A stretch of 64,000 nt of DNA from Limnohabitans sp. (GCA_030053945.1 JASGCW010000005.1:1-64000), one strand, 5' to 3'. Counted from the first letter of the stretch, positions 8,359 through 17,675 are shown. Program-made: numbers and translations. The notes: generated by a model from the letters alone, not told the origin.

Positions 8359-9483
8359 ATGAAAAAAGGTAATCTGAAAAATAAAATTCGAAAATTTCAT
8401 CTTTGGCTCGGACTTGGTTCTGGCATCATAGTGTTTATTGTTGCACTAACTGGTGCTCTATATGCCTTTAAAGTCGAAATTGAATCGGCTTTAGAAGAAA
8501 AATATGTTATCTCTACTGAAGGTAAAAAAAAGCTTCCGCCTAGTAAACTAAAAGAATTAGCTGAAAACAAATTACCCAAAAAAAAAGTACACGCTATTCA
8601 ATATCACGAAGTCAATAAACCTTCAACAGTCATTTTTTATAATGCTGATCCTAGTTATCATTATACAGTTTCTTTAAATCCTTACAATGGAAAAATCTTA
8701 GAAATAAAAGATGAAAACCAAGGCTTTTTCCATTTCATCTATCAAGGTCATATGTATTTATGGCTACCACCAGTAATTGGACAAACAATAGTTGCTTCTG
8801 GAACATTACTCTTTTTATTTTTAATCATTTCTGGCATAATTCTTTGGTTTCCTAAAAAAAAGAAGGAGATACGAAAAAAAATATGCTTTCAATGGAAAGA
8901 GACTAGCAAATGGAAAAGAAAAAATTTTGATTTACATAGTATTCTAGGTTTTTATGTTTCTATAGTAGCATTAGTATTCATAATTACAGGGTTAGTTTGG
9001 GGATTTCCTTGGTTTGGATATTTATACTATAAGACAATTGGGGGTGATAAATCTGTTATCTATCAAGATCCTATTTCTATAAAAACAAAAGTATTATCTA
9101 AAAATCAAGATTCTCCTTCTATTGATAAAGCATACTATATTATGAAATCCCAAAATCCTACAGCAATGTCTATAGAAATACATCCACCAGAAACAGACAG
9201 TACTTCCATTGCTTGCAATGCCAATTCTGAGAAAGAAACGTTTTGGAAAACTGATTATCGCTATTTTGACCAATATAATTTAGAAGAAAAACAAGTAGAT
9301 AATATTTGGGGACGATTTACTACAGCAGATAATTCAGATAAACTTTTACGTATGAATTATGACATTCATACAGGAGCAATTGCAGGTCTTGCTGGTAAAA
9401 CATTTGCTTTTTTAATCAGTCTAATCATCGCATCTCTTCCTGTCACAGGATTCTTGATCTGGTGGGGACGCAAAAACAAATAA
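8359..9483 (+). CDS. PepSY-associated inner-membrane protein (iron-regulated type)
   Basis: A 374-residue PepSY_TM protein. TM1 is at residues 17-37 (HLWLGLGSGIIVFIVALTGALYAF), a PepSY-like periplasmic segment follows, then TM helices near 135-162, 192-217 and 345-368. Conserved histidines lie next to the membrane segments (KFHLWLG, DLHSILGFY, YDIHTGAIAG), as in members thought to bind heme and act as ferric-siderophore reductases. That role is family knowledge and not proven here. The position directly after a TonB siderophore receptor is the classic arrangement and suggests it releases iron from the imported complex at the inner membrane. Confidence 0.9.
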   Translation: MKKGNLKNKIRKFHLWLGLGSGIIVFIVALTGALYAFKVEIESALEEKYVISTEGKKKLPPSKLKELAENKLPKKKVHAIQYHEVNKPSTVIFYNADPSYHYTVSLNPYNGKILEIKDENQGFFHFIYQGHMYLWLPPVIGQTIVASGTLLFLFLIISGIILWFPKKKKEIRKKICFQWKETSKWKRKNFDLHSILGFYVSIVALVFIITGLVWGFPWFGYLYYKTIGGDKSVIYQDPISIKTKVLSKNQDSPSIDKAYYIMKSQNPTAMSIEIHPPETDSTSIACNANSEKETFWKTDYRYFDQYNLEEKQVDNIWGRFTTADNSDKLLRMNYDIHTGAIAGLAGKTFAFLISLIIASLPVTGFLIWWGRKNK

Positions 9484-9485
9484 CT

Positions 9486-9833
9486 ATGTGTTGCAATTTT
9501 TCAATCATTAATCAAACTAAAAACGGTATGCTTATTTATTTGAGAGGATGCCAAAAATACCAACTAACTTTTAACAATTTAAACTTTAGTCTATCTAAGG
9601 AAGAGTTAGATGCTTTTTACAGATATATTAGAAGAGTTAATCCAACCTATTGGGAAATGGAATATGAAAACTCGGTCTATGAAAAGAAAATTCCAATTCC
9701 AACACTTCAAGAAAATTTTATTATTATGATAAATAGGGTTGAATTATTTGAACTCCAAGTTTTAACTAAATCAGATAAAAACGAAATTTTTAAATTATTA
9801 GAAAATCAAATTTTATCTATTAACTGGAATTGA
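9486..9833 (+). CDS. Small conserved flavobacterial protein of unknown function
   Basis: The ORF track starts at a GTG-region codon inside the PepSY gene (9462), but the ATG at 9486, two bases after the PepSY stop, is the better start. It gives 115 residues beginning MCCNFSIINQ. The protein is cytosolic, with no signal or membrane segment, and has an N-terminal cysteine pair and a C-terminal helix. It resembles small proteins (DUF6686-like, from memory) often found near iron genes in Flavobacteria. Tight coupling to the PepSY gene suggests a shared iron-related role. I cannot assign a function. Confidence 0.75.
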   Translation: MCCNFSIINQTKNGMLIYLRGCQKYQLTFNNLNFSLSKEELDAFYRYIRRVNPTYWEMEYENSVYEKKIPIPTLQENFIIMINRVELFELQVLTKSDKNEIFKLLENQILSINWN

Positions 9834-9868
9834 AAATTTATTTAATAAATCTATAATTTATTTAATGC

Positions 9869-10459
9869 TTGAAAACAACAGCCATTTTAGATGCTCCAAC
9901 ATTATTTAGAAAAGCATTTAGCTCCTATATAAACAAACTTTTAATTAAATCTAAAAATCACGAACTAGATAGTGTTTATCAATTAGAAAACATATTGGAA
10001 AAATCTACTATAGATTACTTGTTTTTTGATCCAATAAATTTTAATGAAGCTATTTTCGAGAAAATTATACAGTATAAAGATGAATACCGTATTAAGAAAA
10101 TTATAATATTATCGCTACAGCATACTTTACTTCAAGACTATTACAAAAATATAGATGGTTTTTTAACCAAAGATTGTTCTGAATCGCAAGTTTCGGAACT
10201 ATTTTATTGCCTCGACAAAGAAGAAAAATTTTTTCCAATAAAAAAAAATACCAAAGTAGAAAACAAACACAATTTAACAACTCAAGAACAAAAAATTTTA
10301 AAAATGCTAATGAAAGGTAATAGTAATGAAACTATAGCTGATACACTATGTATTAGTATTCATACATTTAGAACCCATCGGAAAAATGTAATGAAGAAAT
10401 TAGGCGTTCATACTACGACTGACTTGGTTATTTACACTTTAAATAATCAAATCATTTGA
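9869..10459 (+). CDS. LuxR/FixJ-type response regulator
   Basis: A 196-residue regulator. The N-terminal 120 residues look like a diverged receiver domain, with a likely phospho-acceptor Asp in DYLFFDP and a conserved Lys in GFLTKD; the usual double acidic pocket is reduced to one Asp (AILDAP). The C-terminal 62 residues are a clear LuxR helix-turn-helix (LTTQEQKILKMLMKGNSNETIADTLCISIHTFRTHRKNVMKKLGV). The frame starts with TTG at 9869. A nearby ATG at 9866 is in a different frame and soon stops, so TTG is chosen. No histidine kinase is adjacent. It sits just before the siderophore operon, whose upstream region has candidate palindromic sites. Confidence 0.87.
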   Translation: MKTTAILDAPTLFRKAFSSYINKLLIKSKNHELDSVYQLENILEKSTIDYLFFDPINFNEAIFEKIIQYKDEYRIKKIIILSLQHTLLQDYYKNIDGFLTKDCSESQVSELFYCLDKEEKFFPIKKNTKVENKHNLTTQEQKILKMLMKGNSNETIADTLCISIHTFRTHRKNVMKKLGVHTTTDLVIYTLNNQII

Positions 10460-10481
10460 ATAAATAAATAATTAATTCGAC

Positions 10482-10516
10482 AAGCCTCCAAGAAAATTTC
10501 TTGGAGGCTTTTTTTT
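10482..10516 (+). terminator. Rho-independent terminator after the LuxR gene
   Basis: The arms are AAGCCTCCAAGAAA and TTTCTTGGAGGCTT, followed by a run of eight T residues. This is a strong intrinsic terminator that separates the regulator transcript from the siderophore operon. Confidence 0.95.
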
Positions 10517-10551
10517 ATAAATAAATCATCAAAAATAAAGTGTAATAATAC

Positions 10552-10567
10552 TACCCTATTTAAGGTA
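10552..10567. promoter_or_regulatory. Palindromic site TACC-N8-GGTA upstream of siderophore operon
   Basis: TACCCTATTTAAGGTA is an inverted repeat of TACC. The same TACCCTAT octamer recurs exactly 42 bp downstream (10594), which would put both sites on one face of the helix. It could bind the LuxR-type regulator encoded immediately upstream; this is an inference. Confidence 0.4.
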
Positions 10568-10592
10568 TATCAATAAAAAAAAGGAGTACAAA

Positions 10593-10612
10593 ATACCCTA
10601 TAAAGAAGGTAT
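10593..10612. promoter_or_regulatory. Second palindromic site ATACC-N10-GGTAT
   Basis: ATACCCTATAAAGAAGGTAT is an inverted repeat with 5-bp arms that shares the TACCCTAT octamer with the site at 10552. It lies about 80 bp before the decarboxylase start, between the terminator and the Fur-type motif. Confidence 0.4.
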
Positions 10613-10647
10613 TGTTAAATGAAAATCGTTGAAGTTTCTTTGCAAAG

Positions 10648-10670
10648 TAATTTTTATTTAATCTAAATAA
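10648..10670. promoter_or_regulatory. Putative Fur-type operator 3, before siderophore biosynthesis operon
   Basis: The right half, TTTAATCTAAATAA, is nearly identical to the two sites before the TonB receptor, and the site ends three bases before the decarboxylase ATG. Shared sites before receptor and biosynthesis genes point to one iron-responsive repressor. Confidence 0.55.
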
Positions 10671-10673
10671 AGT

Positions 10674-12206
10674 ATGAGTGAATTAATTTCAAATGTATCT
10701 TCTACGTTTAAAAAAAAGAAGTATAGCAAACCAACCCAACACATATTTGCAGACACAAAAGAAAGCTTGCTCTTGTATAAAAAGAGTATGAAAAAGGCTA
10801 TCAAACAAATCATTAAGAATAATGAAAATAGAGATACTCCTTTTACTGGTCAAAGTATCACCTATCTTAAAAATGTCATTGCAGAAATCGATTTGTATGA
10901 AAATGAAAATGGACAAAATCTAGAAACTGTCCTAGAAGAAATTCAAAAAATCTATTTAGACGACTGTATTTTATTTCATCATCCTAAGTATGTTGCGCAT
11001 TTAAATTGCCCTATACTTACACCAACTCTCGTTGCAGAAGCTTTTATTTCGGCTTTAAACTCTTCGATGGATACTTGGGATCAAAGTACTGGAGCCACTT
11101 TCATTGAATTAAAACTAATTGATTGGACACTTGACTTGCTTAAATATCCACAAAATGGAGATGGTATTTTTACAAGTGGTGGAACTCAATCGAATTTAAT
11201 GGGATTACTTATTGCAAGAGACCATTACATAAAAACACGATACAATATAAACGCTGTAATGGAAGGGTTACCTGCTGAGGCAAGAAAATTTAAAATCCTT
11301 TGTTCTGAAATTAGTCATTTTAGCTTAAAAAAGAATTTGAGTTTATTAGGACTTGGACAAAATGCAGTAGTTCAAGTTCCTGTTGATGAAAATTTTAAAA
11401 TGAGCACCAATGAACTCAAAAAACAAATTGAACAATTGAAGGCTCAAGGGGACATTCCTATTGCAATTGTTGCTACAGCTGGAACAACCGATTTTGGCTC
11501 TATCGACCCTATAGATGAGATAGCTGCTGTGGCAAAAGAACATAATCTTTGGTTACACGTAGATGCTGCATATGGTGGCGGCTTGCTCATTAGTCAAGCT
11601 CACAAACACAAATTAAAAGGTATTGAACTTTCAGATTCTGTTACCATAGATTATCACAAAACATTTTATCAACCTGTAAGCTCCAGTGGTTTCTTTATGC
11701 GTGATAAATCACATATAGAATATATTAAATACCACGCTGATTATTTGAATTCTAAAGAACAAGAAGAGGAAGGAATTCCTAATATGGTAAAAAAATCAAT
11801 TCAAACCACTAGACGTTTTGATGCGTTAAAATTATGGTTCACACTCCGTTGTATAGGAATAAAAGGATTGAGTACCTATCTTGAAACAGCAATTGATAAT
11901 GCAAACTACACCAGCAGCATATTTAACAGCAGGAATGACTTTGAAATCATCCATCAACCTGAAATAAGTGCCGTTGTTTTTAGATACACTCCATATGAAA
12001 ATAATGGTACGTCTTACTGTAACCTCAACTCGTATATCAGAAAAGCCATTTTTAATGAAGGTAAAGCCATTATTACCAGTACAAAAGTAAATCAAGAAGT
12101 GTATTTAAAATTCACACTACTCAATCCTCTAACCACAACAAAGGACATTGATGAAGTAATAGAGTTAATTATTCATCACGGCTCTCAATATTCAATTAAA
12201 AATTAA
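10674..12206 (+). CDS. PLP-dependent amino-acid decarboxylase of siderophore pathway
   Basis: A 510-residue group II (glutamate/DABA/lysine type) PLP decarboxylase. The cofactor aspartate region is LHVDAAYGGG, and the Schiff-base lysine is K329 in DYHKTFYQP. TSGGTQSNL near residue 168 is the phosphate/substrate loop. As the first gene of an IucA/IucC operon it matches DesA-type enzymes, which make cadaverine from lysine (or putrescine from ornithine) as the siderophore backbone. The next gene, an N-hydroxylase, follows after 6 bases. Lysine is the likely substrate by analogy with desferrioxamine and bisucaberin clusters, but the substrate cannot be read from the sequence alone. Confidence 0.9.
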   Translation: MSELISNVSSTFKKKKYSKPTQHIFADTKESLLLYKKSMKKAIKQIIKNNENRDTPFTGQSITYLKNVIAEIDLYENENGQNLETVLEEIQKIYLDDCILFHHPKYVAHLNCPILTPTLVAEAFISALNSSMDTWDQSTGATFIELKLIDWTLDLLKYPQNGDGIFTSGGTQSNLMGLLIARDHYIKTRYNINAVMEGLPAEARKFKILCSEISHFSLKKNLSLLGLGQNAVVQVPVDENFKMSTNELKKQIEQLKAQGDIPIAIVATAGTTDFGSIDPIDEIAAVAKEHNLWLHVDAAYGGGLLISQAHKHKLKGIELSDSVTIDYHKTFYQPVSSSGFFMRDKSHIEYIKYHADYLNSKEQEEEGIPNMVKKSIQTTRRFDALKLWFTLRCIGIKGLSTYLETAIDNANYTSSIFNSRNDFEIIHQPEISAVVFRYTPYENNGTSYCNLNSYIRKAIFNEGKAIITSTKVNQEVYLKFTLLNPLTTTKDIDEVIELIIHHGSQYSIKN

Positions 12207-12212
12207 GAAATT

Positions 12213-13541
12213 ATGCAAAATAAAGTATATGATTTTATAGCAGTAGGTGTTGGTCCCTTCAATTTAGGATTAGCGTGTTTAACTGCTCCAATTAATGAAT
12301 TAAACGGCTTATTTTTTGATAAAAACGAAAGCTTTGATTGGCATCCAGGAATGTTGTTACAAGATACTACTTTACAAATCCCCTTTATGGCCGATTTAGT
12401 AACCCTAGCTGACCCGACAAGTCCGTTTAGTTTTTTAAACTATATCAAAGAAAAAGGCAAAATCTATTCCTTCTACATTCGTGAGAATTTCTTATTGCTT
12501 CGTAACGAATACAATCAATATTGTCAGTGGGCTATAAGTAAACTTCCTAATGTGTTTTTTGGAAAAGAGGTTACAAAGATTGTTTATGACAACACTGAAC
12601 AACTATATTATGTAACAGTAAAGGATATTACTACTCAAGAGCATACCATATATCCTTGCAAAAAGCTAGTTTTAGGAACAGGTACTTCTCCTTTTATTCC
12701 TAAATCTTGTAATCATCTTAAGGAAAAAGCGATTCATTCTTCGCAATACTTACAACACAAAAAAGAACTCCAATCTAAAAAATCGATTACCGTTTTAGGA
12801 AGTGGGCAAAGTGCTGCCGAAGTATTTAATGATTTGCTTCAAGAAATTGACACGTACGATTACCAACTTAACTGGATTACTCGTTCACCTCGATTTTTCC
12901 CGATGGATTATAGTAAATTAACTTTGGAAATGACCTCTCCGGAATATGTAGATTATTTTTATAATCTATCTGAAGAAAAAAGGGACAACCTCCTCCAAAA
13001 TCAAAAAGAGCTATACAAAGGCATCAACAAGGATTTAATCGAAACTATTTTTGATACTATCTATTACAAAAAAGTCATTCATCCTATTGATGTTAATTTA
13101 AGAACCAATTCGGCTTGTATAAACTCTAAATATAATGAGAACACGCAAGAATTTGAGTTAGAATTACATCACGTTGAACAAGACAAAAACTTTGAACATT
13201 CTACAGAAGCTTTAGTTCTTGCTACGGGTTACTCAAGTACAATTCCAAATTTTATCTCTGAAATAAAGGACAGAATAAAATGGGACAATAAAGGCCGTTA
13301 TGCAACCAACCGAAATTACACTATCGACATTGATGGCTCTGATATTTTTGTGCAAAATGCCGAATTACACACTCACGGTTTTGTGACCCCCGATTTAGGA
13401 ATGGCTTGCTACCGAAATTCTTACATCATTAAAGAAATAACAGGTAAAGAAGTTTATCCTATAGAACAACAAATTGCTTTTCAACAATTTGGAATTCCTA
13501 AAAAACAAAATTCACCCGAAGAGAAAACAATAAAATTATAA
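12213..13541 (+). CDS. Flavin N-hydroxylating monooxygenase (lysine/ornithine/diamine type)
   Basis: A 442-residue member of the IucD/PvdA/DesB family. The FAD-binding motif GVGPFNLGLA is at residues 11-20, the NADPH-binding motif GSGQSAAEVF near 197, and the C-terminal LVLATGYSS near 333. It hydroxylates the terminal amine of the diamine made by the upstream decarboxylase (or of the amino acid) to give the hydroxylamine that is later acylated to a hydroxamate. It is cytosolic with no signal peptide. It lies 6 bp after the decarboxylase, and its stop overlaps the start of the membrane gene by one base, so this is one operon. Confidence 0.93.
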   Translation: MQNKVYDFIAVGVGPFNLGLACLTAPINELNGLFFDKNESFDWHPGMLLQDTTLQIPFMADLVTLADPTSPFSFLNYIKEKGKIYSFYIRENFLLLRNEYNQYCQWAISKLPNVFFGKEVTKIVYDNTEQLYYVTVKDITTQEHTIYPCKKLVLGTGTSPFIPKSCNHLKEKAIHSSQYLQHKKELQSKKSITVLGSGQSAAEVFNDLLQEIDTYDYQLNWITRSPRFFPMDYSKLTLEMTSPEYVDYFYNLSEEKRDNLLQNQKELYKGINKDLIETIFDTIYYKKVIHPIDVNLRTNSACINSKYNENTQEFELELHHVEQDKNFEHSTEALVLATGYSSTIPNFISEIKDRIKWDNKGRYATNRNYTIDIDGSDIFVQNAELHTHGFVTPDLGMACYRNSYIIKEITGKEVYPIEQQIAFQQFGIPKKQNSPEEKTIKL

Positions 13542-14638
13542 TGTCATTAACTAAAAGAATTCTTGCTATTGATTTTGCAAGAGCAATAAGTGTATTTTTT
13601 CTAATAATAGTCCATACAATGCTCATTTATGGAACAATAGAAACCCAAACTCAAACTGTTTTTGGAAACATTGTACTTTGGCTAGGTCGTGGTGCAGCAA
13701 TGTATTTAATTGCTATGGGGATTTCCTTTACATTTTCCCGCAGACAAAGTTTTTATTCAGTAATCAAAAGAGGTTTTTATATTTTATTTATTGGATATTC
13801 TTTAAACTTTTTAAAATTCATTGTTCCTGAGTTTGTTTTTGGTGGTTTACCAAATCGTTTTTTAGAGGCATATCACTTAAAAACACAAACTCTAGAGACA
13901 TCATTTTTCTTTTTAGGATTAGGTGATATATTACAATTAGCAGGTTTCACCTTATTCCTTATTGCTTTTATTAACCTAATCTCGGAAAACAAGTGGTTAC
14001 ATTTTAGTATTGGAATTATCATCATTTTATTAGCTAAGGAACTTAACGGATTTCGAATTGACATTCCTATCATAAATTACATATGTGATTTATTTTTCAG
14101 CAGTCAATACAATGTATATTTCCCTGTATTTCCTTGGAGTGCTTTTATACTAATTGGGGTATTTCTAGGCAAACTTTTAAAGGAAAAGAATAATAAAGAC
14201 ACTCTTTTTTTTAAAAGTATATTACTACAAAGCCTCGGATTAATAGTCTTAGGTTTACTTTTAGTTATCACAAATTACAATTATCATTTTGGAGATTACT
14301 ACCATTTAGGACCTGGTGGAAGTATCGTTTTATTAGGTATTATGATGTTTGCTTTTTGGATTTCTAATCAACTCCTTTTACTATTAAAACCTAGTCCCAA
14401 AGCTATTGCTCTAGTTACTTATTTGAGTAAAAACATTACCAGTATTTATTGTATTCAATGGGTATTAATTAACTGGGGAATGTATGTTTTTGGGTTTTGG
14501 GAACTTGGACAAATAAGCGTATTGCTCTTAATTCCATTATACACAGTACTAACATTGTTAATTAATTACAGTTTTCGGAGTTTACAAAAAATTAAAACAG
14601 AATCTTTTCAATCAAAGAAACAACCTATATCAATGTAA
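13541..14638 (+). CDS. Membrane acyltransferase-like protein (HGSNAT/DUF1624-like)
   Basis: A 365-residue polytopic membrane protein with about ten hydrophobic segments. The N-terminus RILAIDFARAISVFFLIIVHTML, with a conserved Asp-x-x-Arg and a histidine in the first helix, is typical of the heparan-alpha-glucosaminide N-acetyltransferase / DUF1624 group, which passes acyl groups across the membrane. It is not part of the canonical DesABCD set. Here it is locked inside the operon (one-base overlap upstream, 4 bases downstream). It could acylate an exported siderophore, recycle an acyl product, or act as a second transporter. The family is fairly clear; the role is unknown. Confidence 0.75.
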   Translation: MSLTKRILAIDFARAISVFFLIIVHTMLIYGTIETQTQTVFGNIVLWLGRGAAMYLIAMGISFTFSRRQSFYSVIKRGFYILFIGYSLNFLKFIVPEFVFGGLPNRFLEAYHLKTQTLETSFFFLGLGDILQLAGFTLFLIAFINLISENKWLHFSIGIIIILLAKELNGFRIDIPIINYICDLFFSSQYNVYFPVFPWSAFILIGVFLGKLLKEKNNKDTLFFKSILLQSLGLIVLGLLLVITNYNYHFGDYYHLGPGGSIVLLGIMMFAFWISNQLLLLLKPSPKAIALVTYLSKNITSIYCIQWVLINWGMYVFGFWELGQISVLLLIPLYTVLTLLINYSFRSLQKIKTESFQSKKQPISM

Positions 14639-14642
14639 AAAA

Positions 14643-17063
14643 ATGAATTCAGATATAACACAAACCGTGGAAAGAGCAATTGCTTTTTCGACACTTACAA
14701 AAGAATTTGGAACTATCGATTTAGTTCCAATTAATACAGAATCAGATAGCGAAATCATTCACAATTGGGTCAATCAAGATTATGCTCAATACTGGGGAAT
14801 GATAGGCAAATCTGTAGAAGAAGTCAAAACAGAATACGACAAAATCACACAACAAGCCGAAGTTTATCTTGGAAGAGTGGAAGGCAAAATATCCTTTCTT
14901 TTAGAAAAATACAATCCGTTCAATGACCCAATTTCCAACTATTATAAGGTACAAAAACACGATTGTGGTATCCACGTGATTGTTGCACCAACATCTAAAC
15001 CAGTTCACAATTACACTTCTAATATTTTCACTACTATTATGAAGTTTATTTTTTCAGACTTAACCATTCAAAGGGTATTAGTGGAACCTGATGTACGAAA
15101 TGAAAAAATGTTTACTATATGCCATAAAATGGGGTTTGTAGATGAACAAGAAGTGCAATTACCCCATAAAAAAGCACGCTTATCCTTTTGTACTCGTAAC
15201 CAATTTATCAAAAAAATGAATTCAGAAAACAACATCAATCTAAATATACCCAAACTATTTGAACAAATAATCGCTCCCGAACTTGCTTCTTCACACGCCA
15301 ATGAAGATACTTGGAAAAAAGCGAATCGATTATTGATTAAAAAAGCCATTAGTGAATTTTCACACGAAGGAATCTTTACCCCCACTTTAATAAAAAATTC
15401 TTTGGAAGGTGAAATTTACCAAATTGTAGCCGATAATAGCGAAACCAATTACCAATTTGTAGCACGAAAATTAGCTCTTAATCATTGGCTTATTGACGAA
15501 AACACCATCGTCAAAAACCAAAATTCAGAAGAAAAATTAGACACCGTTTTATTCTTCAACGAATTCAAAAAAACTATTGGTATTAAAGAAGATTTATTTC
15601 CGTCTTATATCGAAGAAATCATCAGTACGCTACACGGAAGTATGTACAAATTGCATTCGGACAGCTTAGAATCGTATGAATTGGCTCACGCTGATTTTCA
15701 AACCATAGAAAAATCAATGACTGAAGGGCATCCTGGTTTTGTGGCTAACAATGGGAGAATTGGTTTTGATAGCATCGATTATAGTGTTTACACACCAGAA
15801 ACTGGCAATACTTTTCCTATCGTATGGTTAGCTGGTAAAAAAGACAGAACCGTATATGCTGGTACAGAAGAATTAGATTATGAAACTTTAATCCATCAAG
15901 AATTAGGTTCTGAAACCATTCTAAAGTTTAACGATGTGATTAAAAGTAAAGAAAAAAATCCATCCGATTATTATTTTATGCCAACACACCCTTGGCAATG
16001 GACGAATAAATTAGCTAATATTTTTTCGCCTGAAATTGCGCAAGGTAATCTTATTTGCTTAGGTAATGGCCCTGATTTATACCAAGCGCAACAATCTATT
16101 AGAACACTTTTTAACACAAGTCATCCAGAAAAATTATATACTAAAACTTCGCTATCTATCCTAAATATGGGGTTTATGCGTGGTTTACCTGTTTATTATC
16201 TTGGCACTGCTCCAGAAATGGCAAAATGGTTGGAGAATTTATTAGGAAATGATATCTATTTAAACAAAGTCCGTTTTAGTATGCTTGGCGAAGTCGCTTC
16301 CATAAGTTACATTAACCCTTATTTTGAAAATTATGGCAAACACAATCCATACAACAAAATGATTGCATCATTATGGAGAGAAAGCCCCGTAAAATATCTT
16401 GAAAAAGGTGAAAAACTACTTTCAATGGCAGCTTTATTGCATATTGATAAAAATGGAAATGCTTTAGTCCCTGAATTAATAAAGGCGTCTAATTCAAGTA
16501 CAGATGAATGGCTAAAAGCCTACTTTACAGTTTACTTAACACCCCTTTTACATTGTTTTTATCAATATGATTTAGTGTTTATGCCACACGGTGAAAATTT
16601 GATTTTAGGATTACAAAATTATGTTCCTGTACGTTCCTTTATGAAAGATATTACCGAAGAAGCTGTAATCCTAAATCCTGATGTTCAACTACCAAAAAAT
16701 ATAGACCGTATATATGCTGAAGTTCCTGAAGATGTAAAATTACTTTCCATTTTTATTGATGTTTTTGATGGATTCTTCCGATTCTTGTCTGGAATATTAG
16801 TAGCTCAACTGCAATATGACGAAAACCGTTTTTGGGAATTGGTAGCCGAAAGTATTTATGACTACCAGCAATCACAACCTCATCTTGAAGCTAAATTTGA
16901 ACAATACGACTTATTTGCTAACGATTTTGAGTTATCCTGCTTAAACAGATTACAACTCAATAACAATAAAACGATGATTGACCTTGATGACCCCGTAGCA
17001 TTATTGCAATTTCAAGGAAGGCTAACAAACCCAATTGCAAAGTTCAAAAAAGTAATGGCTTAA
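14643..17063 (+). CDS. Bifunctional siderophore GNAT acyltransferase - IucA/IucC synthetase
   Basis: An 806-residue fusion. Residues about 20-190 are a GNAT domain of the AlcB/IucB/DesC type (NQDYAQYWGM, GIHVIVAPTSKPV, VEPDVRNEKM) that would acylate the N-hydroxy-diamine. Residues about 205-806 are an IucA/IucC NIS synthetase with TEGHPGFVANNGRIGF, PTHPWQW, SIRTLFNTSHPEKL, MPHGENLIL and KDITEEAV. The FVANN form of the GHP motif is that of type C synthetases (AlcC, DesD), which join hydroxamate-bearing acyl chains and can close macrocycles. The known BibC of bisucaberin biosynthesis has the same fusion. A second, unfused copy of both parts follows directly. Confidence 0.93.
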   Translation: MNSDITQTVERAIAFSTLTKEFGTIDLVPINTESDSEIIHNWVNQDYAQYWGMIGKSVEEVKTEYDKITQQAEVYLGRVEGKISFLLEKYNPFNDPISNYYKVQKHDCGIHVIVAPTSKPVHNYTSNIFTTIMKFIFSDLTIQRVLVEPDVRNEKMFTICHKMGFVDEQEVQLPHKKARLSFCTRNQFIKKMNSENNINLNIPKLFEQIIAPELASSHANEDTWKKANRLLIKKAISEFSHEGIFTPTLIKNSLEGEIYQIVADNSETNYQFVARKLALNHWLIDENTIVKNQNSEEKLDTVLFFNEFKKTIGIKEDLFPSYIEEIISTLHGSMYKLHSDSLESYELAHADFQTIEKSMTEGHPGFVANNGRIGFDSIDYSVYTPETGNTFPIVWLAGKKDRTVYAGTEELDYETLIHQELGSETILKFNDVIKSKEKNPSDYYFMPTHPWQWTNKLANIFSPEIAQGNLICLGNGPDLYQAQQSIRTLFNTSHPEKLYTKTSLSILNMGFMRGLPVYYLGTAPEMAKWLENLLGNDIYLNKVRFSMLGEVASISYINPYFENYGKHNPYNKMIASLWRESPVKYLEKGEKLLSMAALLHIDKNGNALVPELIKASNSSTDEWLKAYFTVYLTPLLHCFYQYDLVFMPHGENLILGLQNYVPVRSFMKDITEEAVILNPDVQLPKNIDRIYAEVPEDVKLLSIFIDVFDGFFRFLSGILVAQLQYDENRFWELVAESIYDYQQSQPHLEAKFEQYDLFANDFELSCLNRLQLNNNKTMIDLDDPVALLQFQGRLTNPIAKFKKVMA

Positions 17064-17075
17064 ACGGATTTCGGT

Positions 17076-17669
17076 ATGCATATAAAAACACACACACCTC
17101 CTGAAACAAAATCCCAACCGCTCTTTTTAAAAGAAGTGGCTTCGGTAGGAATATTTGAACTAAGACCTTTTCAAATAGAAAACGATTTATCCATCATTTA
17201 CCAATGGATTCAGCAAGACTATGCAGTGTATTGGGGAATGGTAGGCTTGACTTTTGAAGAAGTCAAAAATACTTATAAAAAGCTTATTACGAATTCTAAT
17301 ATTTATACTGGGTACTATAACAGTCAAATGTCCTTTTTATTAGAATGTTACAATCCTAATGAAGATGTAATAAAAGAACATTATGAAGTAAAAAAAGGCG
17401 ATAGAGGAATGCATATACTTGTGGCTCCTCCAACACAAAAAATTACTGGTTTCACTTGGAATATTTTTCAATTCATATTAGATTTTATTTTTGAAGACAA
17501 ACAAGTAGAAAGAATTGTGGTCGAACCTGATGCTAATAATCATAAAATTCACGCCTTGAATAACAAAGCAGGTTTTGAAATGCAAAGATTAATTCAACTA
17601 CCACATAAAACGGCTCGCTTAGAATTTTGCACACGAGAACAATATAAAAATGCTCTTTTAAAAATATAA
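17076..17669 (+). CDS. GNAT acyltransferase of siderophore pathway (DesC/AlcB-like)
   Basis: A 197-residue GNAT protein homologous along its whole length to the N-terminal domain of the preceding fusion. Both have QDYA-YWGM, MSFLLE-YNP, G-H--VAPP, VEPDANNHK and LPHKTARLEFCTREQ. It would transfer an acyl group (acetyl or succinyl) from CoA to the hydroxylamine. The start at 17076 follows the fusion stop by 12 bases and the next gene follows by 6. The presence of two acyltransferases suggests two acyl donors or two steps; the donors cannot be read from the sequence. Confidence 0.9.
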   Translation: MHIKTHTPPETKSQPLFLKEVASVGIFELRPFQIENDLSIIYQWIQQDYAVYWGMVGLTFEEVKNTYKKLITNSNIYTGYYNSQMSFLLECYNPNEDVIKEHYEVKKGDRGMHILVAPPTQKITGFTWNIFQFILDFIFEDKQVERIVVEPDANNHKIHALNNKAGFEMQRLIQLPHKTARLEFCTREQYKNALLKI

Positions 17670-17675
17670 TTCTAA

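Noticed and set aside
9462-9833. Track start at 9462 for the small protein after the PepSY gene
   Set aside because: It would overlap the PepSY gene by 22 bases; the ATG at 9486 right after that stop is a better start.
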